Below, piece after piece: positions 7,869-16,800 of a DNA stretch of 64,000 bases (positions within the stretch are counted from its first letter, which is position 1; each line of letters starts with the position of its first letter). Where the stretch lies: contig DISM01000001.1 in assembly GCA_002421805.1 (NCBI GenBank), forward strand, positions 220,902 to 284,901, in the 5' to 3' direction. Made by a program: the position numbers and the translations under genes. A model generated the notes under the pieces. It was not told where the DNA came from and searched no databases. It saw only the letters and a program-made list of their open reading frames with translations. This stretch comes from Candidatus Omnitrophica bacterium UBA6210. Lineage in GTDB: Bacteria > Omnitrophota > Gorgyraeia > Velamenicoccales > Velamenicoccaceae.

Positions 7869-8396
7869 TTACAGCAAGCATCCCTCTTGCGAATTGATGC
7901 ATTTGATACGTAAAAGCTCGCCGAATTTTTTCAGGTGGCCTCTTTCCTCGGAAAGGATCTTTGCGAAAGCCTCTCTGGCCCGGGGATCCGAGACCCTGGA
8001 CAAACAGGCTTCATAAAAAACAATGGAACGCCTCTCCATATTCAGGGCCTCTTCCAGGGCCGTATGGCGATGGCTCATCCGGGAGGCCTCGCGTAACTCC
8101 TCGGAGGTATCGAAAACCTTCGAGGAGACGTACTGGACGATATCGTCCTCTTCAAAAGCGTCATCGGCGCCGCTCTTGACGGCATCCAGGCACTTCTGGA
8201 ATGTCTTTAAATGTTCCTTTTCCTCCTGAATAAGAAAACGGATCTCCCGCCCGGCCTCTTCGTCTTTCACTTTTTTAGCCAGGTCTTCATAAAAACGGAT
8301 CCCGTCCTCTTCCATGTGCACAGCCACTTTGAAAGCCTGAACGGGGCTGAAATCAAAAATGATGATGTTGCCGTCCTTCTCGATCTCTACACGCAT
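7869..8396 (-). CDS. ferritin-like (rubrerythrin-family) diiron protein
   Basis: 175 residues forming a ferritin-like four-helix bundle. Paired E..E..H elements (ExxxRFYEDLAKK with EEKEHLKTF, and EALNMERRSIVFYEA with EERGHLKKF) supply likely diiron ligands. There is no rubredoxin domain. Such proteins are common next to rubrerythrin in anaerobes and are thought to act in oxygen or iron stress. The start at 8396 follows AGGAG by 7 bases. Its upstream region is occupied by palindrome A and the GIY-YIG element, so the native promoter may have been displaced. Confidence 0.75.
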   Translation of the reverse strand: MRVEIEKDGNIIIFDFSPVQAFKVAVHMEEDGIRFYEDLAKKVKDEEAGREIRFLIQEEKEHLKTFQKCLDAVKSGADDAFEEDDIVQYVSSKVFDTSEELREASRMSHRHTALEEALNMERRSIVFYEACLSRVSDPRAREAFAKILSEERGHLKKFGELLRIKCINSQEGCLL

Positions 8397-8409
8397 GGCC
8401 GACTCCTTT

Positions 8410-8460
8410 AATGAGCGCACGATTTATGGAACGCATGTTGTGACATAAATCGCGTGCGCG
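8410..8460. repeat. palindromic repeat, copy A
   Basis: GCGCACGATTTATG pairs with CATAAATCGCGTGCGC (a 2-base bulge) around a 15-base loop. The left end is TTAATGAGCGC and the right end CGAATTAA, both shared with copies B and C. It abuts the left inverted repeat of the GIY-YIG element. Confidence 0.7.
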
Positions 8461-8775
8461 AATTAAACCCCCCACCACTTTTCATTGAGCCAAAGAAAAA
8501 CTTATCCTCTTGATTAATTCCTTATAAGCATTCTTAAACTGCTTAAGACGCCTTTCCCGTATCCGGGCGTCCCTCTCGGAAGAATAAGCTTCATAAGCAA
8601 CAATCCTATGAGGGGTTTTGTTCTTTGTTGAGCCACACAAACCTTTATTATGATCTTCAAATCTTCGCTTCAGATCATTCGTATAACCCACATAGATACT
8701 ATGATCCCTTTCGCTTTCTAAAACATATACATAATACATGCTCTTAATCATCAAAAGTGGTGGGGGGTCAAATTC
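8460..8775. mobile_element. 316-bp GIY-YIG element with 23-bp terminal inverted repeats
   Basis: The ends 8460-8482 and 8753-8775 are inverted repeats matching at 21 of 23 positions, including a perfect 15-bp core CCCCCCACCACTTTT. They enclose one GIY-YIG nuclease gene whose stop codon lies at the edge of the left repeat. Palindromes A and E stand outside in inverted orientation, so the whole unit 8408-8822 is roughly symmetric. I see no transposase and no clear target-site duplication. Mobility is inferred. Confidence 0.6.
8482..8739 (-). CDS. GIY-YIG endonuclease domain protein (UPF0213-like)
   Basis: A single GIY-YIG domain of about 85 residues: YYVYVLES (the GIY strand), then YVGYTNDLKRRFEDHN (the YIG strand with catalytic Arg), then AYEAYSSERDARIRERRLKQF with the conserved Glu. 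Such stand-alone domains occur in many copies in environmental bacterial genomes; their job is not established. Start is uncertain: ATG 8739 begins the conserved fold; ATG 8751 or 8781 would add residues encoded by the inverted repeat. The gene is more AT-rich than its neighbours by eye, and is boxed by inverted repeats. Confidence 0.85.
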   Translation of the reverse strand: MYYVYVLESERDHSIYVGYTNDLKRRFEDHNKGLCGSTKNKTPHRIVAYEAYSSERDARIRERRLKQFKNAYKELIKRISFSLAQ

Positions 8776-8776
8776 C

Positions 8777-8819
8777 GGCATATAACTTAGCTCGCTCTTA
8801 GGCTCGCTAAGTTATGCCG
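8777..8819. repeat. palindromic repeat, copy E
   Basis: TAACTTAGC at 8783-8791 pairs perfectly with GCTAAGTTA at 8806-8814, and outer GGCATA/TATGCC pairing is interrupted by a 2-base TA bulge, like the bulge in copy A. It lies just outside the right inverted repeat of the GIY-YIG element. Confidence 0.65.
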
Positions 8820-8826
8820 TCATTTA

Positions 8827-9063
8827 AAAGCGAAGGCCCCGTTAAAGCCGGGATACGCTATCTACGTCTTTAACGGGGCTCCTCGCATGTGGACAGTTTA
8901 GGCTCGTGTCCGGGAGCCGGTACGACAGCCTTCTTTGCAATGAGCTATCGCCCGCAGAAAATAACGCGGTCTCTGTCTCATCATGCGCTCCTTCCGCAGT
9001 TGGCGGAACACCCGCGCCATTCCGATGAGCGCGGGGTGTCGTAACTTGTTTAAGGCATCTATG
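8827..9063 (-). ncRNA. candidate structured RNA of unknown class
   Basis: A minus-strand promoter (9097-9069) and a terminator-like hairpin (8879-8836, 12-bp stem GCCCCGTTAAAG with its complement, then CTTCGCTTTT) bound about 235 bases dense in hairpins: CCCGCGC/GCGCGGG, TTCCGC/GCGGAA, GGCTC/GAGCC, and a long-range TACGACA/TGTCGTA pairing that encloses the first two. A 74-codon reading frame here has no recognisable protein. It does not match the tmRNA, SRP, RNase P or riboswitch motifs I can recall; 6S RNA cannot be excluded. It may be a free RNA or a leader for the GIY-YIG gene downstream. Confidence 0.45.
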
Positions 9064-9068
9064 CATAG

Positions 9069-9097
9069 ATTATTATATATCCGACAAAAATTGTCAA
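9069..9097 (-). promoter_or_regulatory. sigma70-type promoter for the structured RNA
   Basis: TTGACA at 9097-9092, then TATAATAAT between 9077 and 9069, giving a 17-base spacer to AATAAT or 14 to TATAAT. A CTATGCATAG palindrome sits at the expected start point. Confidence 0.55.
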
Positions 9098-9105
9098 GTA
9101 TTTTA

Positions 9106-9246
9106 AATGAGCGCCTGACTTATGGAGCGCAGTGAACATAAGTCACTGCACGAATTAAACTCAGCGTCAATTTTATATAAAATGGATGACGGGTAAGCTC
9201 GGACATATAACTTGTGTCGGCTTCGCACCTCCATAAGTTATATCCT
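9106..9246. repeat. palindromes B and D, an apparently gene-less pair
   Basis: Copy B (TGACTTATG at 9116-9124 with CATAAGTCA at 9137-9145) has the same ends as copy A. Copy D (ATATAACTT at 9205-9213 with AAGTTATAT at 9235-9243) is in the opposite orientation and shares ACTTATGGAG with B. Only about 45 bp separate them, holding the palindrome ATTTTATATAAAAT, whereas A and E enclose the GIY-YIG gene. B-D therefore looks like a short, non-coding version of the A-E arrangement. Confidence 0.6.
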
Positions 9247-9249
9247 CGC

Positions 9250-9705
9250 TTACTTTTTCGCCGTCGCCATCATGTAGTTGATGACGCGGTTAGAGACGCC
9301 TTCTTTCTGAAGGGCCGTTACTTCTTCTACGGAAAGGTTGTAGACGGAGCCTGTCTCTGCGATCTTGGCGATGATGGCGTCATCCGTCATCCCCGACTTG
9401 GCCAGGACGATCACGTCGGAGATACCGAGCTTTTCTTTCCCGGCCAGGATCTGCTCCTTGGTGCGCTTCTGGTCGATCGAATTACCGATCAGGCCGCCGC
9501 CCAGCGCGCCGACCGTGCCGCCGATCAGAGCGCCTTCGACGCCATGGCCCGACTGGTGGCCGATCACGCCGCCGGCGACGGAACCTACCAGGGCGCCGCC
9601 CAATGCGCCCGTCTTGGTATTCTCACCCATAGTATCACAACCTGCCAGAGGCAAAGCCAGGGCCGTTGCCAAAACAACACTCGCCATCATTTTCAATGCG
9701 CGCAT
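9250..9705 (-). CDS. outer-membrane lipoprotein with glycine-zipper segment
   Basis: A 151-residue protein with a lipoprotein signal ending in LPLAGC, so it should be lipidated on that Cys. Residues 35-80 form a glycine-zipper (GALGGALVGSVAGGVIG and GGTVGALGGGLIG), as in SlyB/YmgG-like proteins that insert in membranes. The last 60 residues are an amphipathic helical domain. I place the start at 9705, six bases after GGAGG, not at the ATG two codons upstream. It has its own promoter at 9804-9832. Function is unknown beyond envelope association. Confidence 0.75.
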   Translation of the reverse strand: MRALKMMASVVLATALALPLAGCDTMGENTKTGALGGALVGSVAGGVIGHQSGHGVEGALIGGTVGALGGGLIGNSIDQKRTKEQILAGKEKLGISDVIVLAKSGMTDDAIIAKIAETGSVYNLSVEEVTALQKEGVSNRVINYMMATAKK

Positions 9706-9803
9706 ATTCATCCTCCTTGATTCTGTCTATGCCAAGGACACCTCTCCCCTTAAGGGTCGGCTTCCTTTTTACCTGTATAAGACGCGGCTTTTTGCCGTCT
9801 TTA

Positions 9804-9832
9804 AGTATAGCCCAACAAAAAATGCTTTTCAA
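9804..9832 (-). promoter_or_regulatory. promoter of the lipoprotein gene
   Basis: TTGAAA at 9832-9827, a 17-base spacer and TATACT at 9809-9804. A GACGGC-AAAAA-GCCGCGTC hairpin follows at 9800-9781 near the 5' end of the transcript. Confidence 0.75.
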
Positions 9833-9896
9833 TAAGAATCCCCTGCGTTCCAGGTCCCATCCGGAATGCCTCCTGGCGCAACACTTCATCAACAAG

Positions 9897-9924
9897 AAAG
9901 GCCTGCCTCTTATGGCAAGCCTTT
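9897..9924 (-). terminator. hairpin terminator after the coiled-coil membrane protein gene
   Basis: AAAGGCTTGCC and GGCAGGCCTTT pair on the minus strand with a 6-base loop, 33 bp after the stop at 9957. The following CTTGTTG is a weak T-tract, so efficiency is uncertain. Confidence 0.5.
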
Positions 9925-9956
9925 CTCAGAACATTCTTGAGTCTGTCCAAAGCGCT

Positions 9957-10769
9957 CTATTTCTTCAAGCGTTTTTCGATATCGGAGAGGTCCGACTTCT
10001 TCTCCTCTTCCCCCCCCTGCCACTGTTCACCCTTTTCGGGCGCCAGAGGTTCCGGCTGCATGTCCTGCGAGGGAGTCTTGAAATCTTCCGTAAGATTGGA
10101 AATGCTCTTGATCTGCTTGAGCCAGATGATAAAGAAGATCAATCCCAGGAAGCCGAGGAAAGCCACAACCGCAATGATCAGCTTCCATGTCAGCATGGGC
10201 GACACCTGTTTGGCCTCGGTCATCAGGGTCTTTGCGGCCTGCAGATCGGTCTTGACCTCTTCCAGGAGCTTCAGGTTCTCCCGGTAATCCGAAATATAGC
10301 CGCCGGGATTGGGATTGACGACCTCCTGAGAACGTTCGATCCGGTCCAGTTTTTCCGTAATGCTGCTCTTCAGGTAGCTCGCCCGCTCAAAATAATCCGT
10401 GTTTTCCAGAAGTTTGGTGACCTTGTCCGCTTCCGTCCTGATCGAGGTGATCTCGTCCTCGGGGATCTTCCAAACGTCTTCCATCTCGATCTCGACGAGA
10501 ATGGACTCCCTGGGCGCCAATTCGAAATCCTTGTAAACGTAATAGGCGGATTCTTTGGGGTCATAAGCGATGTTCAAATCCCCCATATCTACGACATTCT
10601 CCGGCTTGATCTCTTTAGGCAGATAGGATTTAAAAGGGACCTTGCGGCTCTGGGTCTGGGAAGGATTGACAACGGCGGCGCGCACGACAATGTTTGCCAT
10701 GGCGTCGAACGCAACAGCCAGGTTTAACAACAATACGGTCAATGCTATACAATATCTGAGAATTTTCAT
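9957..10769 (-). CDS. membrane-anchored coiled-coil protein of unknown function
   Basis: About 270 residues. A signal peptide (residues 1-24) is followed by a beta-rich periplasmic part containing KVPFKSYLPKEIKPENVVDMGDL and FELAPRESILVEIEMEDVW, then a long coiled coil, one transmembrane helix near residue 205-225 and a charged cytosolic tail. I do not recognise a named family. It lies 107 bp downstream of the 4626-residue giant and is probably cotranscribed with it, so it may anchor or chaperone the giant at the inner membrane. The ATG at 10769 is chosen because the signal peptide starts there. Confidence 0.55.
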   Translation of the reverse strand: MKILRYCIALTVLLLNLAVAFDAMANIVVRAAVVNPSQTQSRKVPFKSYLPKEIKPENVVDMGDLNIAYDPKESAYYVYKDFELAPRESILVEIEMEDVWKIPEDEITSIRTEADKVTKLLENTDYFERASYLKSSITEKLDRIERSQEVVNPNPGGYISDYRENLKLLEEVKTDLQAAKTLMTEAKQVSPMLTWKLIIAVVAFLGFLGLIFFIIWLKQIKSISNLTEDFKTPSQDMQPEPLAPEKGEQWQGGEEEKKSDLSDIEKRLKK

Positions 10770-10876
10770 ATGAGATTCTGAGAAGAGGTTCCCGGGCATC
10801 CGTCAGACGCTCCTTAAGCCCTTATTATTTTACCAACTTAAACAATTTCTTCCAACAACTCTTTTTACTCCCTGCC

Positions 10877-13800
10877 TCACGTATACTCAAACCACGTCTG
10901 CACCACAGGCTCTTCCTTGGCCACGTTCTCGACCATCTGCTGGTTCATGAGCATCAGGGCCTTGAGCTCCTGGGTCTTGTTGCGGATGTAGGTGATGTTC
11001 TGGGAGCCCTGCTCGGAGACCTCGTAGAGCTTCTCGATGTTCTTCATGTCGGTGGAGTTGCTCATATCGTGGATCTTGGCGGACATGTCTTTCAAGCTGC
11101 GGTGGACGGCCTCCAGCTGTTTGGTCGCCCCGAGCATGTCTTCTGAGCCGCCCCTCACCCCGGCCAGGGCCTCGGAGGCCTTCTGGATGTTCTGTTCGAT
11201 GACGCTGAAGGCCGCGGAGAACGCCTGGACCTTGGCGTTCATGTCCTGGATGGGCGACACGCTGCCCATGATGGTCGAGATGTCGCTGGAGACGCTCTCA
11301 ATGTCCGCCGAGCTCAGGGTCATGGTGATGGCGTCGATGGTGCCGTAGGTCGACTCCGAACAGACGATGGAATAATCGCCCAGCTTCCAGCTCGCCGGGA
11401 ATGTCATGGTGTAGCCGTAGAGGCCTGCGGCGTATTCGGTCATAGGCGCGGCCAGGACACGGGCGACGCCCTTGGGGTCATAGACCGTGATCACGGGCGA
11501 GACGCCCGGATACGTCCTGTATTGGAACGTAATGGAATCGCCCTGCATGACGACCGTCTCGCGGTTGAGGATCGCGGCGGTCATGGAGGTCTCGACCTTG
11601 GACTGGATGTCGGTCGTGGCCGTCTTGATCTGGTTGGGCAGGGTCGTCTGGGTCGCCGTCGCGATGCTGGCCGTGTCTGTCTTGACGCCGGCGACCTGGG
11701 TCTTGATGTTGGACTCCGCCGTCTGGATCGAGGTCTCGAGTGTCGAGAGCTTGCCGCTCAAGGTCTCGCCGTCGGCCAGGCCGAGCTTGCTGATGATCTC
11801 CTGGGCCAGCTTCTGGGTGATGGTGATGGTAAATGTCGTGCCGACCTCGTAGGTGTTGGCGGCCCCTGTCATGCCGCCGTAATAGATCGTGCCTTTGGCA
11901 AAATACGTCTTGCCGGCGGTCAGGGCCTTACCGAATTCATTGCCGGCGGTCAGGATGTCGGTGACGGTCTTGGTGTAGGTGCCGTTGGTCAGGTCGGCGG
12001 GGTCCGGCGCGGTCATCAAGACCGTCGTGAGCCATTGGCCGGCCGCTTCGTCGTAGACTTCGATCTTGGCCGTATAGGAACCCGAGCCCAGTTTATTGGT
12101 CGCGGTGTTGTAGATGAGCTTGCCTCTGCGTTCCAGCCACAGGCGGATCGCCAGGTCTTCGCCGTCTTCATCATAGACAAAGCTGGACTGGACGCGATAG
12201 TCCGCCGTGGATTCCGCGATCGATGTCATGTAGACGGTCATGTTGACCGTGTTGTCGTAGGTGCCGTCCAGGCCGTCGGCTTCGGCGTCGATCACCTTCT
12301 CGGCCGTGGTCTCGACGTAGAGGTCTTTGGCAAAGGTGAAGTTATAGGTCCCGTAACCCAGCGACCCTGAACCCGAAAGCGTGAACGGGCTGTTCGTCGG
12401 GGTCTCGGGGATGAGCATGGTGCCTGAGACGGCGTCCGTCACGCTATAGGTGAACTCCGAGAGGTCTGTCGCGTTGACAGAGTCCTTCAGGCTCACGACC
12501 ACGGTGTATTTTTCGTCGACCGTGACGGTGTTGCAGGCCGCCGAGTTGGTGACCCCGGCGCCGGAGGCCACCAGCGTCACATAGCCCGGATAACCGGGGC
12601 AGGTAATAGAATAATTCGAGAAGGTCGCCAGGCCGTCGACGGCCGTGACCGTGTCGGTGGCGCCTGCACCGGTCGTGCCGCCCGTCGGCGTGATCGTCAC
12701 ATCAATGCTTGAAGATGCCGTGTTGCCGTAGGCGTCCGAAACAGCCACGACGAACTGCTTCCAGGGGGCGCTGGCCACCGCCTTGGTGTTGGGCTGGGTG
12801 CTCCAGGCCAAGGTCGCCGCCGAGCCGCCGGCGACGATCGCGCAGAGCCGGTCCTGGGCCGTTGTGGTCAGGGCCGGGTCCCTGTCGTCGGTCGCCACGA
12901 TATAGGCGGTCTCCGCCTGATAGAGGACCAAAGAGATGGTCGAGGTGTTGCCGCCGCCGGAGAACCGGATAGGCGTGGGCAGGCCGAACTCAGTGGGGCC
13001 GCCGCCCAGGTCGGTGGCCGTCGGGACATTGCCCAAAATGGATGTCGAGGCCCCCGTGAAGGTGATGTTGCGCACCATGTCGGGATCATAGTCGGAATCG
13101 ATATTGTTGTTGGTGTCCATCGCCGCGATCGTGATGACCAGGCTTTCGCCGGCGTTCACGTTGACGGAGGATTCGCCTGAGGCGCCGCGCACGCGCAGCT
13201 TGGTCGCCTCAACCGTGAGGGCCGCGTTGTCGGTCAGCGCCGCGGCCGCGGCATAGCTTGAGGTCGCCGGTGTGTTGAGCGTGATGTCGTCGTTAGGGTC
13301 CAGCGAGAAGGCAAAGACCTTGTTGTCGGCGCCCAAAGGCAGGGTCGACTTGACGACCAGGCTCAGGGTGTAGGTCTTGTTGGAGGCGTTGGGCACCGAG
13401 AAGATCGTGGTCGCGCCTGAGCCGAACGTGATCGTGTTGGCTGCGACCGTTCCTAAAATGTTGACCGTGCCGTCGCTGATATAGGCCGCGGCGATATAGT
13501 CCCTCCAGTCGGAGGTCGTGTCTGTCGCGGTCGCGCGGTTGACGACGATCTTGTTCATGTCGATGGCATAGCCGTCGGCGCCGGCGTCGGTGGCGCGGAA
13601 GGCAAAGACAGCCACCCTCTGGGCCGAGGAGTTGGCGACCGAGGACACGGTGTTGGAGATGCCGGTGGTCACAGACGCGACCGTGACTTCAGGTAAGGTT
13701 GCAACCGTCACCTTGAACGAATAGAGCGGGTCGACCGTGTATCCGGAGATCGACGCTTCCGCCTCCAGATAGATCTCTTCAGGATAGCTGTATTTGACGC

Positions 13801-16800
13801 CCGTGAATGCCGCCACGCCGCCGGTCGTCGTGAGCGTCAGCCCCGAGGTCGAGGTCAGGCTGCCGTTGGTCACAGGCGTGTAGCTGCCGGTCGTGGTGGA
13901 TGCGCGCAGCGTGATCTGGCCCGTCACGTTCGAGCAGGCGTTGCCGTACTGGTCGGAGATCGCCACCTGCGGCTGGGCCGTAAAGACCGTATTGGTCACG
14001 GCCGTGATGGACGGCTGCTGGGCAAATCTCAACTTGTTGACCACGGCCGCGTTGACGACGAGCGTATTGGAGGCGACGTTGGTGCCGGTGAGCGCCGCCA
14101 TAGAGGCCGTGACCGTCGTCGATTGCGCGCGGAAGAGCGTCGCCGACAAATCGGTCGTCGACTGGCCGGCGGCAAAAGAGACCAGCGTCGTGTAGGCGTC
14201 AACGCCGCTCTCCGGCCCGTTGGCCGTGCCGCTCAAGGTATAGGTGATGGTGCGGCCCGAGGCGGTGTAAGCGGTCGCCCCGTTGGCCCCGTCGCAGATA
14301 TTGTCATAGACGTCGACGACATCGAGCGTCGTGTCAAAATTAAACGCTGTGCCGGCGACAATGGGCGTCGGCAGCGCCGCATGGAACTTCATGTGGTCGG
14401 CGGAGTTATGCCGCACGACGAGATTCAAGGCCTGTTCATCCGAGGTCGTCACACTGCCCGAGGTCGCCTTGATAAGGACGGTGCCGGCCCGGTAGGCCTT
14501 GAAGGTCGTGGTCGCGACGCTGTTGGAGAAGGAAAGGACCGTCGAGCCGCCGACAGCCACGTCCGTGCCGCTGGCATTGGAGAACGTCGGCACGACCGCC
14601 GCCGGCGACGGAGACGCGCTGGCGCCCGAGAAGATGACGTCTAAGGTGCCGGTAAAGGCCGTCAGGTTGTTGTAGACGTCGTAAGAGGTGATCGTCAAGA
14701 CGCGCGAGCCGCCGGCCGTCAAGGCAGAGGTGTCGGAGGCCGAAACGACAAAGTGGTGCATGGAGGCCGGCACGACCGAGAAGATCGCCGAGCTCGTGCG
14801 ATAACTGGCGTTCAAAATGGTGCTGGTGGTCGTGACCGTCGCCTGGACGCCGGAGACCACCGCCGTGTGCTTGTAGTAGAAGACGGCTGTCGAGGTGCCT
14901 TCGGTCACGGTCACGGTCGTGATCTCATTGCCCGCCGTGCAGGCGGAGTCGCTGTAGAAGGTGCCGGTCGCGCCCGGCGTCGTCGTCAGATTAAAGAGGA
15001 TGCTCTGGCCTGTGGCCAGAGGGCTCGGGTTATCGTTCTGGTCCTTGATCGAGACCGTGAAGGCGCCGGACGCCGCGCCCGCGTTGACCGACGTCGGGCC
15101 TGTCAAGACGGCCTTGTAGGGCACGGCCGGCTGCGCGGTCACGGTGAAGTCGGCTGTCAAGAGCGTGCCGCCCAGGATCTGGTAGCTGGCGCGCACGACA
15201 TAGCTGCCGGTCTTGTTGCCCAACGTCAGGATCGTCGAGGCCTGGCCCTGGGCGTTGGTCACGGCCGAGGCCGCGGAGAGCGACTGGCCGGTCGCGCCCG
15301 ACGGATAGCTCGTGATCGCAAAATTGATCGTCTCGTTGGAGATCCCGGTGCCGGACTCGTTGACCAGCCGCACGACAAACGCATCGGCCGCCTGGCCGAC
15401 ATACTTGGTCTGACTGTCGCCGGAGACCTTCTCCAAGGCCGTCGGCGCGCTGGCCGTGGCCGTAAATGTGATAGGCGAGCCTGAAAGCGCCGCATTCGTC
15501 GCCTGCACCTGGTAGGTGCCGGCCGCCGCGCCCAAGGTCAGGATGGTCGAGGCCGCACCCGAGCTGTTGGTCGTCGTCGTCGTCGTGCCGAGCGAGCATC
15601 CGCCGCCGCCCGTCGGGTAACTGGCAATCGAGAATGTCACGTCCGTGCCGGCCGCCGCGTTGGTGTAGAGGTCCTGGGTCGTGACGACAAAAGGCGTGAT
15701 CGCCTTGTTGATGACGCTCACCTGGTTATTGCCGCTGGTCAGCGCAATGCTGGACGCCGCAGCCGCCAGCACGTTCACATTATAGGTAAAATAACTCATG
15801 CCTGTCTCGGATCCGTAAATGTTGGCGGTCTCCATCTTGTAGGGCGTGAGGGTCACGGCATTCGCGGTCGAGACGCCGCCGGGCGAGACCGGGAAGTAGA
15901 TGCCGAGTTCCGTTCCGAAATTCGTCGATTCGACCTTGGGCGTGTAGCCGCCGGCCGCGCTCAAGCCGTAGAAGGCGACCGCGTGCACGCCGGCGTAGTC
16001 CTTGTCGATGTTCCTGTTTGAGTCGGTCGCGCGCAATTGCAAGTCCGAGGTCGCCCCGGCAATGGCGCTGCCGGATGTGGCGCCTGTCGACTGGTTGACC
16101 AGCTCTAAGTGCGTGGCCGTCACGCTGACTGTGCCGATGACCGTGGCCACGGCCGCGTCATTGGTCGACTTCATCTGGGACGACTGGCCCTGGTCGCAGC
16201 CGATCTTGTCGTTGTCCGTCGTGAAGGTGTAGGTCTGGCGCTCGACGGCGGTAAGTTTGGAGCTCTTCATGTAGATCGCGACCGTGTATTCGACCGACGA
16301 GCTGTCTGGGACGATATCGATGGTCGCAGCCGAGTCTGCGTTCGGCGCCGCGCCGAAGGTGATGGTCGAGTTAGTGATGGCGCTGCCGGTGGCCGTGGCC
16401 AGGGGATCTGTGCCCCCTGTCTTGTACAAACCGGCCCAGGCGATATCGGATGCCGCGGCCGCGCCTGTGCCTGCGACCGCGATGGTGACCTGATCAATAA
16501 GTGTCGGCGTCAGGTCCGAGCCTTTGTCAGCCACCTTGAACTTCAAAACGTTGAACTTTTCGGCCAAAGTGTCGTTGACGGGGTCCAGGTTGAAGCTGGC
16601 GACAGGCGTTGTCGCAGCTTCGACCGCCGTCGTGTTGGTGACGGCCAGTGTGACCGCCGTCGAAAACGCCGCCGACAACGGAGGCGCGGAAGCAAACAAA
16701 TAGATCGTCCCTGTCGTATCATACTTGACGCCGGAGAACGTGGCCGCGCCGTTGACCGCCGCGATCGCGTTGCTGGGCTGGTCGCTGGAAAGCGTGCCGG

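Noticed and set aside
8842..9066. 74-codon frame over the structured RNA
   Set aside because: No recognisable protein and no Shine-Dalgarno; dense RNA stems and a terminator explain the region better.
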